DNA of 64,000 bases, taken from Actinostola sp. cb2023 (lineage: Eukaryota; Cnidaria; Anthozoa; Actiniaria; Actinostolidae). Below, one piece after another: positions 1 to 10,969 of the stretch (position 1 is its first letter; the number at the start of each line of letters is the position of its first letter). The translations under genes were made by a program, and so were the position numbers. The notes beneath the pieces are model-generated. The model was not told where the DNA came from and searched no databases. It saw nothing but the letters and a program-made list of their open reading frames with translations. Where the stretch lies: positions 186,001-250,000 of the forward strand of contig JAUJYZ010001134.1 in assembly GCA_033675265.1 (NCBI GenBank), written 5' to 3'.

Positions 1-221
1 TTTATTAAATACTGTTGTAAACTTTAATAATTTTATCTTCACCTATATATTGATGAGACAAAATATATACATCCTTTCACTACAAGCGTAGGTTGTTATC
101 ATAAGTCGATCGTCGTTATGCAAAGTAAATGTAGTTTCCCTGACTTTATAAATATATAAGTTTAATAGGGAAATTAAAACATTGAAAATTGGAATATATT
201 GTATACACAGATCCACATTTT

Positions 222-470
222 ATGAATAATTGTAAAGAATGTAATGTAGAATTACAGAATAATGTACAAAGGCACTTACAGTGTTGATAATTCATTTTAG
301 GCCATTTTGAATTGTTTCTCCCCTACACGGCCTAAAACGCAAAACTAACACAGGGCAATCAAGCAGTAAATTATCAACACTGGTGAATTTTCAGTCCTTT
401 ATTGACCACACTTAAGTGCCATTAAGTACGTTATTTTATAATTCTACATGCATTCTTTACAATTATTCAT
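222..470. repeat. Hairpin MITE-like inverted repeat
   Basis: The first ~55 bases (beginning atgaataattgtaaagaatg) are the imperfect reverse complement of the last ~55, so the 249-bp unit folds on itself. It has no coding capacity. It fits a non-autonomous DNA element; no clear target duplication was seen. Bases 471-967 contain no gene I can recognise beyond a possible upstream intron of the next gene. Confidence 0.7.
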
Positions 471-967
471 GAAAGACTACAGCTTGGGCTGCATGGGGAC
501 TATCTAGTCTCACGTTACTATGGGGAGAAAAGGCAGACACAGACAGAGAAGTACAAAGGCCATCTCGAGGGAGAAGTTTCCAGTTGGAGGGCTTGCTCAG
601 AGACGGATACAGTTAAAAGATGAATTTATCTCTGTCAGAGACCTACAAGAGTGATCGCAGGCATCTGAAAAATCTAAAGGCAAAGGTGTGAGCATTATAA
701 ATAATCTATTTTCTGATCCCTATCAATATTTCCCTCCTTAATTGTAGTCTATCAAATATATTTTCTATATATATTCATTTTCTATTCTATGGAATGTATG
801 AGAGATTTGTCTAACCTCCCTGGTCTAACTTGTAATTTAATAAAAAGAAAAAGTGTAATTAATTTAATTGTTGCTATGTGTGTTAGCTAAAGCTGTAGCT
901 TGTGTCTCTTCACTTCACTTCACTGCATTGTACATCAACCAACTATTTTAAACATGTTCTTTTTAAG

Positions 968-3229
968 ATTACCAAGGTTCAAAATGATATTGAAAGCTGT
1001 TCGGAACAACTTGATACTCTTGCAGTTTCAAACAAAAAAGATGGCCAATCTCCTTCAAATAGGAAACAGAACACAAGAAAGAGGAATGCGACCTGTATAG
1101 CAAATGACAACTCTGAAAAGTACTTAGTTCCACAAGCAAAGAGGTCATGTGAGAGACGAAAAAGTGAGACATTGCAAATGTGTAGAGAAATCCATGGGGG
1201 GAGCAGTGAAAATAAGGGGCCTGTGTTAGATGGTCTCTGGCTGTCACTAATCAAAGAAGGAACAACAGTCAAACTAGCAGAGTATGTAACAAAATCTAAG
1301 AAAATGAAGACCCAGGTCTTACCTAAAGTTCTAAAAGAGGGCATTACAACATTTGAAATTGGTTTAGAGAACAAAGTGAGAAGTTTGAAAGTCCTGTACA
1401 GTGGTGGACTACTTAGTAAAGAAAAGTATAAAAGTATACGCCTCAATCTTTCAACCAGCTGTAGCAATACAAACTTGAAGCGAACAAGCCTTAAATTTAT
1501 GCCTAATACATCTGTACCTAAGCTAGTTGCATATCCAAAATTAATTCAGTTTATTAATTCTGTTGACATTGGCAATGTCAAAGATTTAAAGACTGATTTC
1601 TGTTATGATCTAGATGATGATGATCAAGTTGAAGGTGCCTATAGGGAATTACAGGGATTTTTAGTTGAATTAGCTGATATGTATGCATGCATTGACCAAA
1701 CTAAACAATTCTTATTGAATTTTAACGAAGAACCATACCATTTTAGAATTACCATTGGTGCTGATGGTGCACCATTCCGGAAGGATGATCAAGCAACTGC
1801 ATGGCTGTTGTCATTTCTGAATGTTGGCCAAAGAATAGCTAGTGTAAATGAGAATTTTATGATTTGCGGCGGAAACTGTGATGAGTCTCACACAGTCATG
1901 TTTAGATATGCTCGTAAACTTATTTCTGATCTAGCATATATAGAACAGCAAAACTTTGTTTTACCACTTGCAAAGGCCAATGCAAAGTTTAGTGTTGATT
2001 TAGTCCCATCAGATATGAAATGGGCTGCTACGTTTAGTGGAGAGTTATCTAATGCTGCATATTATTGTTCTACTTTTGGGAATGTTAATGATAACACAAA
2101 ATGCACATTAAATGGTAGTTTAGGTCAAAGTGATGAATGCACTTGGCAACCTTGGTTGTATGAAGAGCGATTGCAGGTAGCAGCTAAAGTAGAAACAAAG
2201 AAAGCAGAATTAGACGAGACAAATCTAGCAGAGTCGACCAAGAGATCAAAAGTGTTAAAGCACATAAGAGAATTAAAATCCAGACAGGAGAGTGTTCCTG
2301 TTTTACTACAGCTAGTTGACAAAATTTATGCAGAGCCATTACATAATTCCAATAATGCCTGGCAACAGTTTCATGACCTTTTGCTTGGTCATGCTAATGG
2401 CAAAAGTAGCGTACCATCAACTTGCACTGATCCTTTAAAAATGCCAATGTGCCCCTTAGCCAGGCATATGTCAACTCTGAAAGAAATAGGGGCTAGTAGG
2501 TTATATAAGAAGGTGAAGAAGTGGTTCTCACAAGGTAGAAAAGGTGCCCTTTCCTATCGCTTCACTGGTAAGGAAACAAGACTAATGTGTCATAACTTTA
2601 TGCATATTATAAAATCAGTTAGCTCAGAAAATGATAGTCCTTTCCAAAACTTACAGATTAACACCTTTGCATTCATAGGACTACAGCTTAGAGACGCAAC
2701 CAGTCGTTTTTCTAGAGTGCAAATAGATGAAAGAGTCTTGCAGGAACTAAAAGATTGCTGCAAATTGTATTTCAACGCTTGTGCTCTTCTTTTAGATAAG
2801 ATAACCCCAACGGTGTGGACTATAGGATATGTAATTCCCTATCATTCAGAATTACTATACAATAAGTATGGGTTAGGGTTGGGCATCAACACAATGCAAG
2901 GAAGGGAAGCCAAACATGTCAGAGTTGCTCAGTATGCAAAACATGCAACACTTACTACTAGATGGAAATCAGTGTTGAAACATGACTACATAACATCAGT
3001 TTGGCTAAGGAGGCAAGATCCTATGAGTGTATCATACCACAAATGTAAAGAAGTGTATGAGCCTCAAGACATGGATAACATGGTGTATTGTTATTGTGGA
3101 TTAGATAAGACCCCTGGTAATGATAAATGTGCATTTTGCTCATCAGATTTGTACCAAAGCATTGCAAATAGTGCACGTGCTGGGAAATTAGATCACCATA
3201 TCTGTAACATGCTCAGTGTTTTGAGCTAA
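968..3229 (+). CDS. Unrecognised protein, possible DDE/RNase H-fold transposase, terminal exon
   Basis: The open frame runs from 902, but its first 22 codons are low-complexity. A polypyrimidine stretch ending ttttttaag at 967 gives a convincing acceptor, so I start the exon at 968 in phase (ITKVQNDIES...) with an upstream exon unseen. The protein is about 750 aa and unbroken. I do not recognise a named family. Conserved-looking blocks are IGADGAPF (about residue 290), VPSDMKWAATF (about 360), MQGREAKH (about 665) and a C-terminal YCYCGLDK...CAFC zinc-binding pair. The order D, D, E followed by H resembles DDE-type transposases of the CMC/KDZ kind, but this is inference. An AATAAA lies 9 bases after the stop, so it looks like a real transcription unit. 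It could equally be a domesticated or multicopy host gene. Confidence 0.6.
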   Translation: MTKVQNDIESCSEQLDTLAVSNKKDGQSPSNRKQNTRKRNATCIANDNSEKYLVPQAKRSCERRKSETLQMCREIHGGSSENKGPVLDGLWLSLIKEGTTVKLAEYVTKSKKMKTQVLPKVLKEGITTFEIGLENKVRSLKVLYSGGLLSKEKYKSIRLNLSTSCSNTNLKRTSLKFMPNTSVPKLVAYPKLIQFINSVDIGNVKDLKTDFCYDLDDDDQVEGAYRELQGFLVELADMYACIDQTKQFLLNFNEEPYHFRITIGADGAPFRKDDQATAWLLSFLNVGQRIASVNENFMICGGNCDESHTVMFRYARKLISDLAYIEQQNFVLPLAKANAKFSVDLVPSDMKWAATFSGELSNAAYYCSTFGNVNDNTKCTLNGSLGQSDECTWQPWLYEERLQVAAKVETKKAELDETNLAESTKRSKVLKHIRELKSRQESVPVLLQLVDKIYAEPLHNSNNAWQQFHDLLLGHANGKSSVPSTCTDPLKMPMCPLARHMSTLKEIGASRLYKKVKKWFSQGRKGALSYRFTGKETRLMCHNFMHIIKSVSSENDSPFQNLQINTFAFIGLQLRDATSRFSRVQIDERVLQELKDCCKLYFNACALLLDKITPTVWTIGYVIPYHSELLYNKYGLGLGINTMQGREAKHVRVAQYAKHATLTTRWKSVLKHDYITSVWLRRQDPMSVSYHKCKEVYEPQDMDNMVYCYCGLDKTPGNDKCAFCSSDLYQSIANSARAGKLDHHICNMLSVLS

Positions 3230-3237
3230 GAAAGTCA

Positions 3238-3243
3238 AATAAA
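3238..3243 (+). terminator. Polyadenylation signal AATAAA
   Basis: A canonical hexamer lies nine bases after the stop codon of the 968-3229 ORF. The short 3' UTR is typical of compact transposon-borne genes. Confidence 0.6.
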
Positions 3244-3507
3244 GGACTTTGAATATAATAGTAGTAACTATTTTATTGTGCATGTTTCGGTACAAACACT
3301 AATATTGTGCTAAAAGGATTGCACTAATTAGTACTAAATAGCCCTAATTCAACAATAGAAATAGCACTAGAAGGTAGATAGTTTATTAACAAATCACATT
3401 GCAGCTGAAACTGTACTTTGAAGCATAACAGATTACTATTTGAGTTTTTATCTAAAGCTACATTTCTACATTACAAACGTTTGTCCTATTACATAATTTG
3501 TAAACAC

Positions 3508-3740
3508 CTAATGACTGGTCCCGAGGGAAACAGTTAATTTTATATTTCCAGAGAATCTCAATGTTTCCCGAGACGAAGTATTAAAAAACATGAACTGTTT
3601 TCCCAAGGGAACAGTCATTAAGTGTTTTGTTATATCCCCATAGTCAAACACTGAAAAAATTGTTGTTATCAACGGCGCCACAAATATTTTCCATCTCTCG
3701 ACCAATGAGAAAACGAGTTTGACTATGGGGATATAACAAT
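3508..3740. repeat. Two consecutive inverted-repeat hairpins
   Basis: Bases 3508-3537 pair with 3590-3621 (core aatgactggtcccgaggga against its complement). Bases 3624-3650 pair with 3717-3740 (core gtttgactatggggatat). Both are MITE-like. The surrounding 3244-3780 interval holds no other feature I can support. Confidence 0.6.
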
Positions 3741-3780
3741 ATACTATATATTATGTATATTGTTACCAATGTTTATGCAA

Positions 3781-4401
3781 CTATGCAAAGGTAAACTGTG
3801 GCACTCCAAAACGATTGTAATGTCCATACCTCATACTAATTCTCACAATTTCCAGATTTTTAGAATACTTAAAAACTGCTGGATGTTCCTTGTCAACAAA
3901 AACTTTGCTATAAGTTCCATCTTTTTCTTGTTTGAACAGAGCATTGTCTTCATCTAAGTTGTGAACATACTTATTCGCCAGTGTAGAGAACAAGTTAAGT
4001 AGTTTGTCTATATTATCAATGTGGATCTCCTCGACACAGCGAGTGTTTTTAACAATGTTTCCACCATTGTCCCTGCTCATAATAATGACCTTGAGGCACT
4101 CGAACACTTCTGTGGGAAAGTTCCACGTAAAACACACTTGCCAAGGCCTAGAAGAACGAGGTTTCCTTTGCATTTTTCTAACAATCGACTTGTTCCAGTA
4201 AGACATTGTTCGAGACAACATCCTAGCGGGTTGAGCTAAGTGATACTTAAAACTCCTTTCTCTCTCAAAACAATGTTTCTTGACTACAGCACGAGTAAGC
4301 TGCAATACCTCTGAACCGATTTCAGTCGCCTGTTTTACATTGGGAGATGAATTAATGTATTGTTTCACGGTTTTGTGGATATTTACAATAAGCTCCGCCA
4401 T
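3781..4401 (-). CDS. Unknown 206-residue protein
   Basis: The ORF is complete and uninterrupted from ATG at 4401 (MAELIVNIHKTVKQYI). The start follows gaattcaaa, and there is no upstream in-frame extension worth choosing. It is rich in K, R and N and has no signal peptide, membrane segment or zinc motif. It contains the block RRCVEEIHIDNIDKLL-like text near residue 120 (as read: TRCVEEIHIDNIDKLL) and a C-terminal GHYNRFGVPQFTFA. I do not recognise the family. It is flanked by a hairpin repeat downstream and a Helentron-like remnant upstream, so it may be element-borne. Possible single-exon gene. Confidence 0.45.
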   Translation of the reverse strand: MAELIVNIHKTVKQYINSSPNVKQATEIGSEVLQLTRAVVKKHCFERERSFKYHLAQPARMLSRTMSYWNKSIVRKMQRKPRSSRPWQVCFTWNFPTEVFECLKVIIMSRDNGGNIVKNTRCVEEIHIDNIDKLLNLFSTLANKYVHNLDEDNALFKQEKDGTYSKVFVDKEHPAVFKYSKNLEIVRISMRYGHYNRFGVPQFTFA

Positions 4402-4782
4402 TTTGAATTCATTCCTCCCTTGACATAGGTAGGAACTTCATTTCAGATAAATTACAACATCCCGTCCTAGTAGTTCCGATATTCTTAGTCCATATCCGAC
4501 ACCCATGAAGTACCTGCCTTCCTTCTGAATATGACCGCTGGTATGTTATAACACAGTCGCCATTAAACTGAAATGGCGTCATTTGGTCGGCTCGTGGCCC
4601 GGCGTGATTCTTGATTTGGTTTTAATTCAACGACGTTTGGGAAGCTAGCTCTCTAAAGCGAAATTTATGGCTTTCCTGAACTCTTGAAAAGCCTTCTGGT
4701 TGTTGATTTCAGAAACCGGTTTTGGTGAGACGAACAGGTTTGCTTATTCTGGCCAATCACAACAGCCTCTTCGTAATCCAAT

Positions 4783-5777
4783 GAAATTACGAGTACAGAA
4801 TCTGTACTCATGAAAGTGAGATTCGTGAAATTGGTGTTCAGTATATGAGAATCAACCCACAACGATTTATAGAAAGCAACACAGAGTACTCATGGGCAGA
4901 CTATCTCACTGATATGTCCAGACAAGGTACATGGGCTGATGCACTTATTATACAAGCAGTTGCTGATTCTCTTTATTTACACATTCATATTGTAGAATCT
5001 CATCCAAATTTTGCAGAATTTAATATCATATATCCTGTTAACGTGCATGGAGAACCAATAATCATTTTTATTGGACATTTAGGTGAGGTTCATTATGTTT
5101 CAACCATACAGCAGAGTACTGTTATTCTAATGAGCTGCCTTTCAAATGATAAAAGTTGCTTATCAAATACTTATGTAACCAAAACACAACCAGTAAAGAC
5201 AAGTATGACAGAGAACAAAACAGACCCTGGAAAACAAATGACCCAGACAAGATTATCAACAAAGAAACCAATAAAAGGTGGTGTCATAATAACATTGACC
5301 ATTGCAGAGAAAATAGGAGAAAATCAAATGCAAATGCCAAAGAGAATAATCCTATTCACATTAACGAAATGAATAAACAGGCATACACAAAGATGAAAGA
5401 AAATGACCGTGTGCATGTTACAGAAATAAAAAAACAGGCATACATTAAAGCCAAAGAAAGTAACCCGGTGTCTATGAAAGAAAAGAACAACAAAGCTGTT
5501 GGAAAAAGAAAAGAAAAGAATCCTGAGCATATCAGATAAATAAACAGGAAAACATACCACAATAGCAGGAAAAAACGCTCTCAACCAATGTCTAATTAAA
5601 CAGAGAGGTTATACACAGCTTATATATCATTATACAACAGACTATCGTACACAAATAGACCATATCTATACTAACATACCACGTCAAGTACAAAATGCAA
5701 GTGCACTGGAATCTTACTACAGTGATCACAAACTAATTTTTGTTTCACTTGATGCATCTATTTTAAAAAAACATTAA
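4783..5777 (+). pseudogene. Helentron-like remnant: OTU protease end, KxKESNP repeats, endonuclease C-terminus
   Basis: Three pieces of one protein are visible. Bases 4783-5100 encode the C-terminal half of an OTU-type cysteine protease (GTWADALIIQAVADSL, then the His motif IGHLGEVHYVST); the catalytic Cys half is missing. Bases 5340-5535, in another frame, encode short degenerate repeats (KQAYTKMKEND, KQAYIKAKESNP, NKAVGKRKEKNP). Bases 5556-5777 encode QIDHIYTNIP...ESYYSDHKLIFVSL, the C-terminal SDH motif of an endonuclease/exonuclease/phosphatase domain. OTU, helicase and AP-like endonuclease occur together in Helentron-type rolling-circle transposons. Here the Rep/helicase core is gone and the ends are joined, with frameshifts near 5330 and 5540. 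Family assignment is from recalled motifs. Confidence 0.65.
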
Positions 5778-5838
5778 TTTTATACATGTAAAGATAGCCA
5801 TCAAAATTATTGATTAGTCTGACTTTTTGGAATCTAAC

Positions 5839-6086
5839 AATACTCCAGTTTCGAGTTGTTTAGACACCGCTGTATTCCTTGACAAAAGACGCATTTGCTC
5901 TGGCTTAGCCTCCATTCAGTGTAAATTATGCACAAATACCGACGAGAACGCAAAAGTGTTGACATTCAACAATAGAAACCATTTTTAATTCCACGAATTA
6001 TTCTCTGGATTGAGTCTAAGCCTGAGCAAATGCGTCTTTTCTCAAGGAGTACAGCGGTGTCTAAACAACTCGAAACTGGAGTATTT
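5839..6086. repeat. Hairpin MITE, ~75-bp arms
   Basis: Bases 5839 to about 5915 are the near-perfect reverse complement of about 6010 to 6086 (core gagttgtttagacaccgctg). It lies 46 bp left of the ISL2EU-type element and shares no terminus with it, so it is a separate insertion. Confidence 0.75.
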
Positions 6087-6132
6087 GGAAAGGCTCAAAT
6101 TTCGCTTGATATATATACTGTACATTGTATTA

Positions 6133-6228
6133 TTCACGACTATCAATATTATGACGCAGTTTCCGGTCTTTGCATGAAAACAAGGCTAAGGACGGTAAAA
6201 ATTCGAATTTGAAATTCAAAATGGCAGC
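6133..6228 (+). repeat. Left TIR of ISL2EU-type element, includes ATG of nuclease gene
   Basis: This 96-bp repeat matches 10962-11057 in inverse orientation with four mismatches. It ends five bases past the ATG at 6221, so it holds the whole 5' UTR, the presumed promoter and the first codons MA. Confidence 0.85.
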
Positions 6229-8571
6229 TTCACAGTCACAAAGTGAGACTCGCGATCTGAGCATCTTGCCTAGTTTTTCCTTTTCGTTTATAGAAGAATA
6301 CCTACAGCATAGTTGTAAGAGTAGTGGTGATAAAGAGATATGTAAAGGATATAAATATTTCTGCCAAAATTACGTCCATGGCATAAAACGTAAGAAAATA
6401 AAATCGTTGCATTTAACTTACCGTTTGTAAATATTTGTTTGTCATGCAATGCTTTGAAGGTCATTCCCCGCTATTATTATTATAGTTTTGCCAGGAAGTG
6501 ATAAAGTTACCATTACAGGAAACTGCTTTCATTCTCAAAGAAAAAACGAAACTCCTCACTCGATGAAAGTAAGATTAAAATTTGCCATTTAGCAACAACT
6601 TGGACCATGTATTCGATTCATATATTTTTATTGCACTAAATCCTGGATAGGTTATCATGTCAGCAGTAGATAGGCAGCGGCCCATGAAAGTTATAGAAGC
6701 TCAGTGTACTTGTGCTATTGGATTAAAGGGATCTTGTGGTCACATTACTGGCTTATTGTACCAGTTAGCATCATATAAGATGCAAAAGGTACTTAGCTCT
6801 TACATGTATTAAGACTTACATTAATTTGCAAAAGTGAGGAAGAATGTACAGTTAAAAATACAAGATAATGAAAGAAAGGAAAACAAACAAATAATTATAT
6901 ATATTAATATATGTACATATATTTATTATTTGTTTGCCTTTTGGCAAAGTTAATTTGTATATTTCTTGTTGGCACAATACATGTAAGGTTACCCTGCTAG
7001 CCATGGGCGTAGGCAGGGGGAGGTCACAGGGTGCCTGTGGTCCCCTTCTTCTGGGTCTACTCTTTAAATTTATATATTTGAGGAGGGGAGGGGGGATTTG
7101 GTAGTGAATGATATGGAATGTGACCCCCCAATGGAAAATCCTGGCTACGCCCCTGCATGCTAGCAGAGGTTTTTTTCTACATCGCTTCCTTTCTGGGCGA
7201 GTAGAAAAAACTCTGCTCGCAGAGTAATGCAAGGTTAAATATTGTGAACTTATGCATTTTAACAGCCTAAAGCCATACCAGTAGATGTTGCCAAAACATC
7301 ATTGCCCCAGACTTGGCATACCCCCCGAGGTATGAAGATAAGGGGGGCTGAAGTTGGTAAACTGACTGTGCAAGGCTATCACAAAACTGATCCCATGAAG
7401 GAGACAAAGCCCATAAAGTCAACATTATATAATCCCATCCGAGAGGAGCTCCCCCCCTGTTACTGATTTACTTGACAACCTGCAGTCTATTTTCCCTGAA
7501 TCTTTGATGCTGTCTTCTGTAAACACTGACATCAGTCAAACAGTTCAAACTACTTTTGGCAAATTCCCTAAAGGAAGCCCTATTAGCTACCAGCAAAGGC
7601 TCCACTCAGATTTCATTATGAATATCTACAATGCACCACACTTTCCAAAATTACCTGTGAACAATGTTATGAACAGAAATTATCATAGTGTTCTTACACA
7701 CAAGCAAACCATAAAATCATGTAGCGTAGAAGTAGATATTGACAAGGCAGTGCAAATAGAGGAAAATACCAGATTACAAGCATCAGATCCTAAATGGCAC
7801 AAACTACGAATAGACAGAATAACTGCATCTAAGGCTGGAGAAGTTTTCAAGAGAAAAAGAAGTAAGTCAAATATATATAAATAAAATTAATTTACAAATG
7901 TACTCATGAATGTATATATAATACATTATTTTTCAATGCTATTTTTTTTTAAATTGTAAACAACTTTCAATAAAATTATTATCACCATTCCCAGATTTTG
8001 GTACTCTTGTTGAAAGATTCAAAAGTGGTCGTCATGTGACAACACCAGCAATGATGCATGGTATAACATCTGAACCAAAAGCAGCAAGAGCCTACAGTGA
8101 AGTAAGTGCAGGCAGATTGAACATTTCATTCACAGCCAGTTGTCATTAGAAAGCTATTAATACTAAAATTATTTTATGATTTAGATATTCAATGACACCA
8201 TCAATGTCCTGCCATGTGGAATTGTAATTAGTCCTTGGTGCCCATGGTTGGCTGCATCACCAGACAGGAAGGTCTACAACCCCCAAAGAACACCCCCATT
8301 TGGTCTCTTAGAGATCAAATGCCCAGTTGTCTCTTCTGTACTTGAGGTTCCCTATTTGGAGAAGGACAGTACACAAAAATACCAACTGAAGACAAACCAT
8401 AATTACTATTTGCAAGTTTTGATGCAATTAGCAATCACTGGCCTACAGTGGTGCGACTTTTTCGTTTTGTGTAAGGATGACAGTGCGGTTGTAACTGTCA
8501 CCTTCAACAAAGAGAAATGGGAAGAGGTCCAATCTAAATTAGACACTTTTTATTTTGAATATTTTCTTTGA
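6221..8571 (+). CDS. SWIM zinc finger + YqaJ-like nuclease (second ORF of ISL2EU-type element)
   Basis: I read six exons: 6221-6389, 6486-6568, 6678-6788, 7266-7861, 7995-8101 and 8185-8571, all with GT/AG borders and consistent phase. Exon 2 has the FHSQRKNE block that precedes SWIM fingers in this family. Exon 3 has the SWIM motif CTCAIGLKGSCGH. Exon 4 ends with the YqaJ entry motif WHKLRIDRITASKAG. Exon 6 holds the nuclease residues: Asp in AASPDR and Glu-x-Lys in LLEIKCP, near residues 300 and 325. YqaJ proteins are PD-(D/E)xK-fold exonucleases related to lambda recombinase; the role in the transposon is unknown to me. One fault: a one-base shift at the C7 run 7451-7457 gives a TGA at 7464, after which the frame continues normally. 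This may be decay or a homopolymer sequencing error. Confidence 0.8.
6994..7216. repeat. Intronic MITE (6994-7166) followed by a hairpin (7163-7216)
   Basis: Within intron 3 of the nuclease gene, ctgctagccatgggcgtagg and the complement of ggctacgcccctgcatgcta form inverted ends. Immediately after, gcagaggtttttttctac pairs with gtagaaaaaactctgc. It has no coding capacity. Confidence 0.6.
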
Positions 8572-8918
8572 GATCTTTATTTATCTTGATAGCTCAACTC
8601 ATGACAATGTACATTATATGTATTCTGAATATATCAGTCAAACCAGTATTGACAGAAATCATCACCCTCTACATGTACTTAAGGGCTATTTTTAAGATTT
8701 CATAAAATGAGTTACATGTACATGTATATGTAGGCCAAACAATGATTGCTTTTAAAGTAGTGATATTGATCAAAAATACCTTTCAATAAATATTTTGTGT
8801 ACATGTACAGGTAGTTTCATCCGTCACTTGCTACATGTGTATGTACTGGCTTGACTGAATAGTTACATTATTTTACTTGGGACAAGGCATGCATATAATA
8901 AATTATAATAAGATCTAA

Positions 8919-10969
8919 TTATTCTTTCTCATCAATAAGTGGACCTCGGAAGTTACAAAGAATGGAGCATATCACCCATAGCTGATTGATAGATCCAATC
9001 AAACTTAAAGGAACAACTGAATCAAAGAAATGATACTCCTTAATTCTTCTTATCGCTCTTTCTACATGTATCCTAACTGCTGCTATCTGTTGTGTCTGCT
9101 CTACTTCATTAACAGTAAACTGACCAGACAATGACTTGCTATCTCTTAAAAATGGTGGAATGTTTAAAGTTGCACCTTTCTTTTTTAGAGCTTCAGTTAT
9201 CGTGAAACCCTTATCTGCCATTACATCATCACCTTGTTCTAGGAGATCTAAGATTCCACTTAGTTTAGTTATTTCAACATCAGACATACAGCCAGTATAT
9301 ATCTGTGAAATAAATGTGATTGCCCCATTAGGGGCAATTCCAATTATGGCCTTTAACGTGTGACTACTCTTGTAGTTTGAATAGAACTGACTGGATAATA
9401 AAAGTGATGAAGGTGCTTGAGTCTTAATTTCGGTACAGTCTAAAATAACTCTGGTCTTTGGATAGGCCAGTTTGAAACACTGAGGCATGCTGTTATCTAC
9501 TTGTTGTCGAGAAGGCCATATAGGTGTAGCACCAAGAACAAAATACAAGAAATTACACCAAGTGATAAGCTTCTGAGAAACAGAAGATAAGTGTATATTA
9601 AATCTCACTGACAAATCCTGTTCAAGTAAACCCACCTTTACTCTACATAAGAACATGAACAGTTCATCTATTATTTGCATATTTCTAGGTCTGCCTGCAA
9701 GGCTTGGGGTTTCTGATGCTTTTTAATACACAGACTGCATTGAATTTGCAGACATGTAGATGTAATTATAAAAGGCATAAAGAACCTTATAATTCTCAAA
9801 TCCAGTATAAAATTTGATAAGCTTATTATCTGTGGAAAATCTCTCCTCTCCAAATTTTTCTATGGCCAACTGATCTTTCAAGGCATCACATTCATCTTCC
9901 CTCTCTACTAACTTTTGTTTCAGCTGTAAGATTTCTAGCCGTAAGCTGTCTATATCTTCCTGACAGTGTGCATGTGCATTTTGCTCAGGGTAACTAACAA
10001 TCAAATTGAAAAATATTTGTTTTGGTACCTGTACAATGTAGTATATACAGCTGTATATGTAGTATGTACATGCACTGTTAGTAAGTAAATTTATTGACAT
10101 TGCCTTTACCTGTTTTCTTCTACCACTACACTACATGTTTCTATGTCCACATCTGAGTTTGTCTTGTTGTCTGGGTTTGTGACAGTCTTGTTGTTTGGGT
10201 TTGTTACTGTGATGTTGTCTGAGTCTGTGTTAATGGTCCTGTAATAATGGCACATTGAACTTTAGCACGATTATGGCCAAACAACTATTATCAAATAATT
10301 CCTAATGTTTTCTATTCAAACTTGTACTAGAGCGACATATGCACACCTTATCCTTACAATCTACGTACAATCTTACATAAATAAATGAATATCTTAATTA
10401 AATAAAATACGAGCTTACCAATAGTTCTTGAAGTATATTTTATTCAATTTTTTATGACACCACAAATTGCTAATTGAGTAAAAGAAGAGTTACTCTGACA
10501 ATAAAACAAAGTAATTTATTGCCGTACTTATCCGATTCTACGATTCGTCTTTTTGGTGCTTTTCTCCCCTGTTGTGTTTCGTCCTGCTGTGTCCAAGCAA
10601 ACACTGATGGCACAGCACCCGGCACAAGACACTTTCGATTTGGTGTCCACTTATAATCACTAGACCGAAAATGTCTTGCACAAACATAGGATGCTTGTGT
10701 GACCTGAAACATTGGAAAAGTATTAAAAATTAATGAAGAAACAACAACAACAAAATGTATGATTCAACACACCGTTTCGCGATCGATCGACGCCGGTTTG
10801 TTCAATTAAACAATAATCCTACCTTAAAATACTTTCCTTCGTCGCGTCTAATCTTGTAGAGCCATTGCACTTTCAATTGCTTGTCTTTAGGGAAATGATG
10901 AAATGCCAGCTCCTTTTCTTTTCTCTTATCAGAAGTACATAACGGCACACAGCAATACGCGGCCGCCAT
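8919..10969 (-). pseudogene. THAP-domain DDE transposase of ISL2EU-type element, one nonsense codon
   Basis: Four exons join in phase: 10823-10969, 10528-10703, 10110-10238 and 8919-9993. The ATG at 10969 lies inside the right TIR. Exons 1-2 encode a THAP zinc finger (CCVPLCTSDK, FHHFPKD, W, then VCARHFRSSDYK), the DNA-binding domain. Exon 3 is a short NT-rich linker with TVTNP-type repeats. Exon 4 begins with a coiled coil (DIDSLRLEILQLKQKLVERE) and continues into a DDE_Tnp_4-like catalytic domain: VILDCTEI (first Asp), VMADKGF (second Asp) and IHVERAIRRIKEY (Glu). A single in-frame TAA at 9723-9725 separates the coiled coil from the catalytic part. Otherwise the frame is open to 8919. The copy is therefore probably dead as a transposase source unless the stop is read through or spliced out. 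Confidence 0.8.

Noticed and set aside
902..967. ATG at 902 as start of the first large gene
   Set aside because: The encoded leader is low-complexity and a good acceptor (ttttttaag) lies at 967, so an upstream exon is more likely.
5324..5584. Hydrophobic minus-strand ORFs opposite the Helentron-like remnant
   Set aside because: Shadow frames of Lys-rich repeats on the plus strand.
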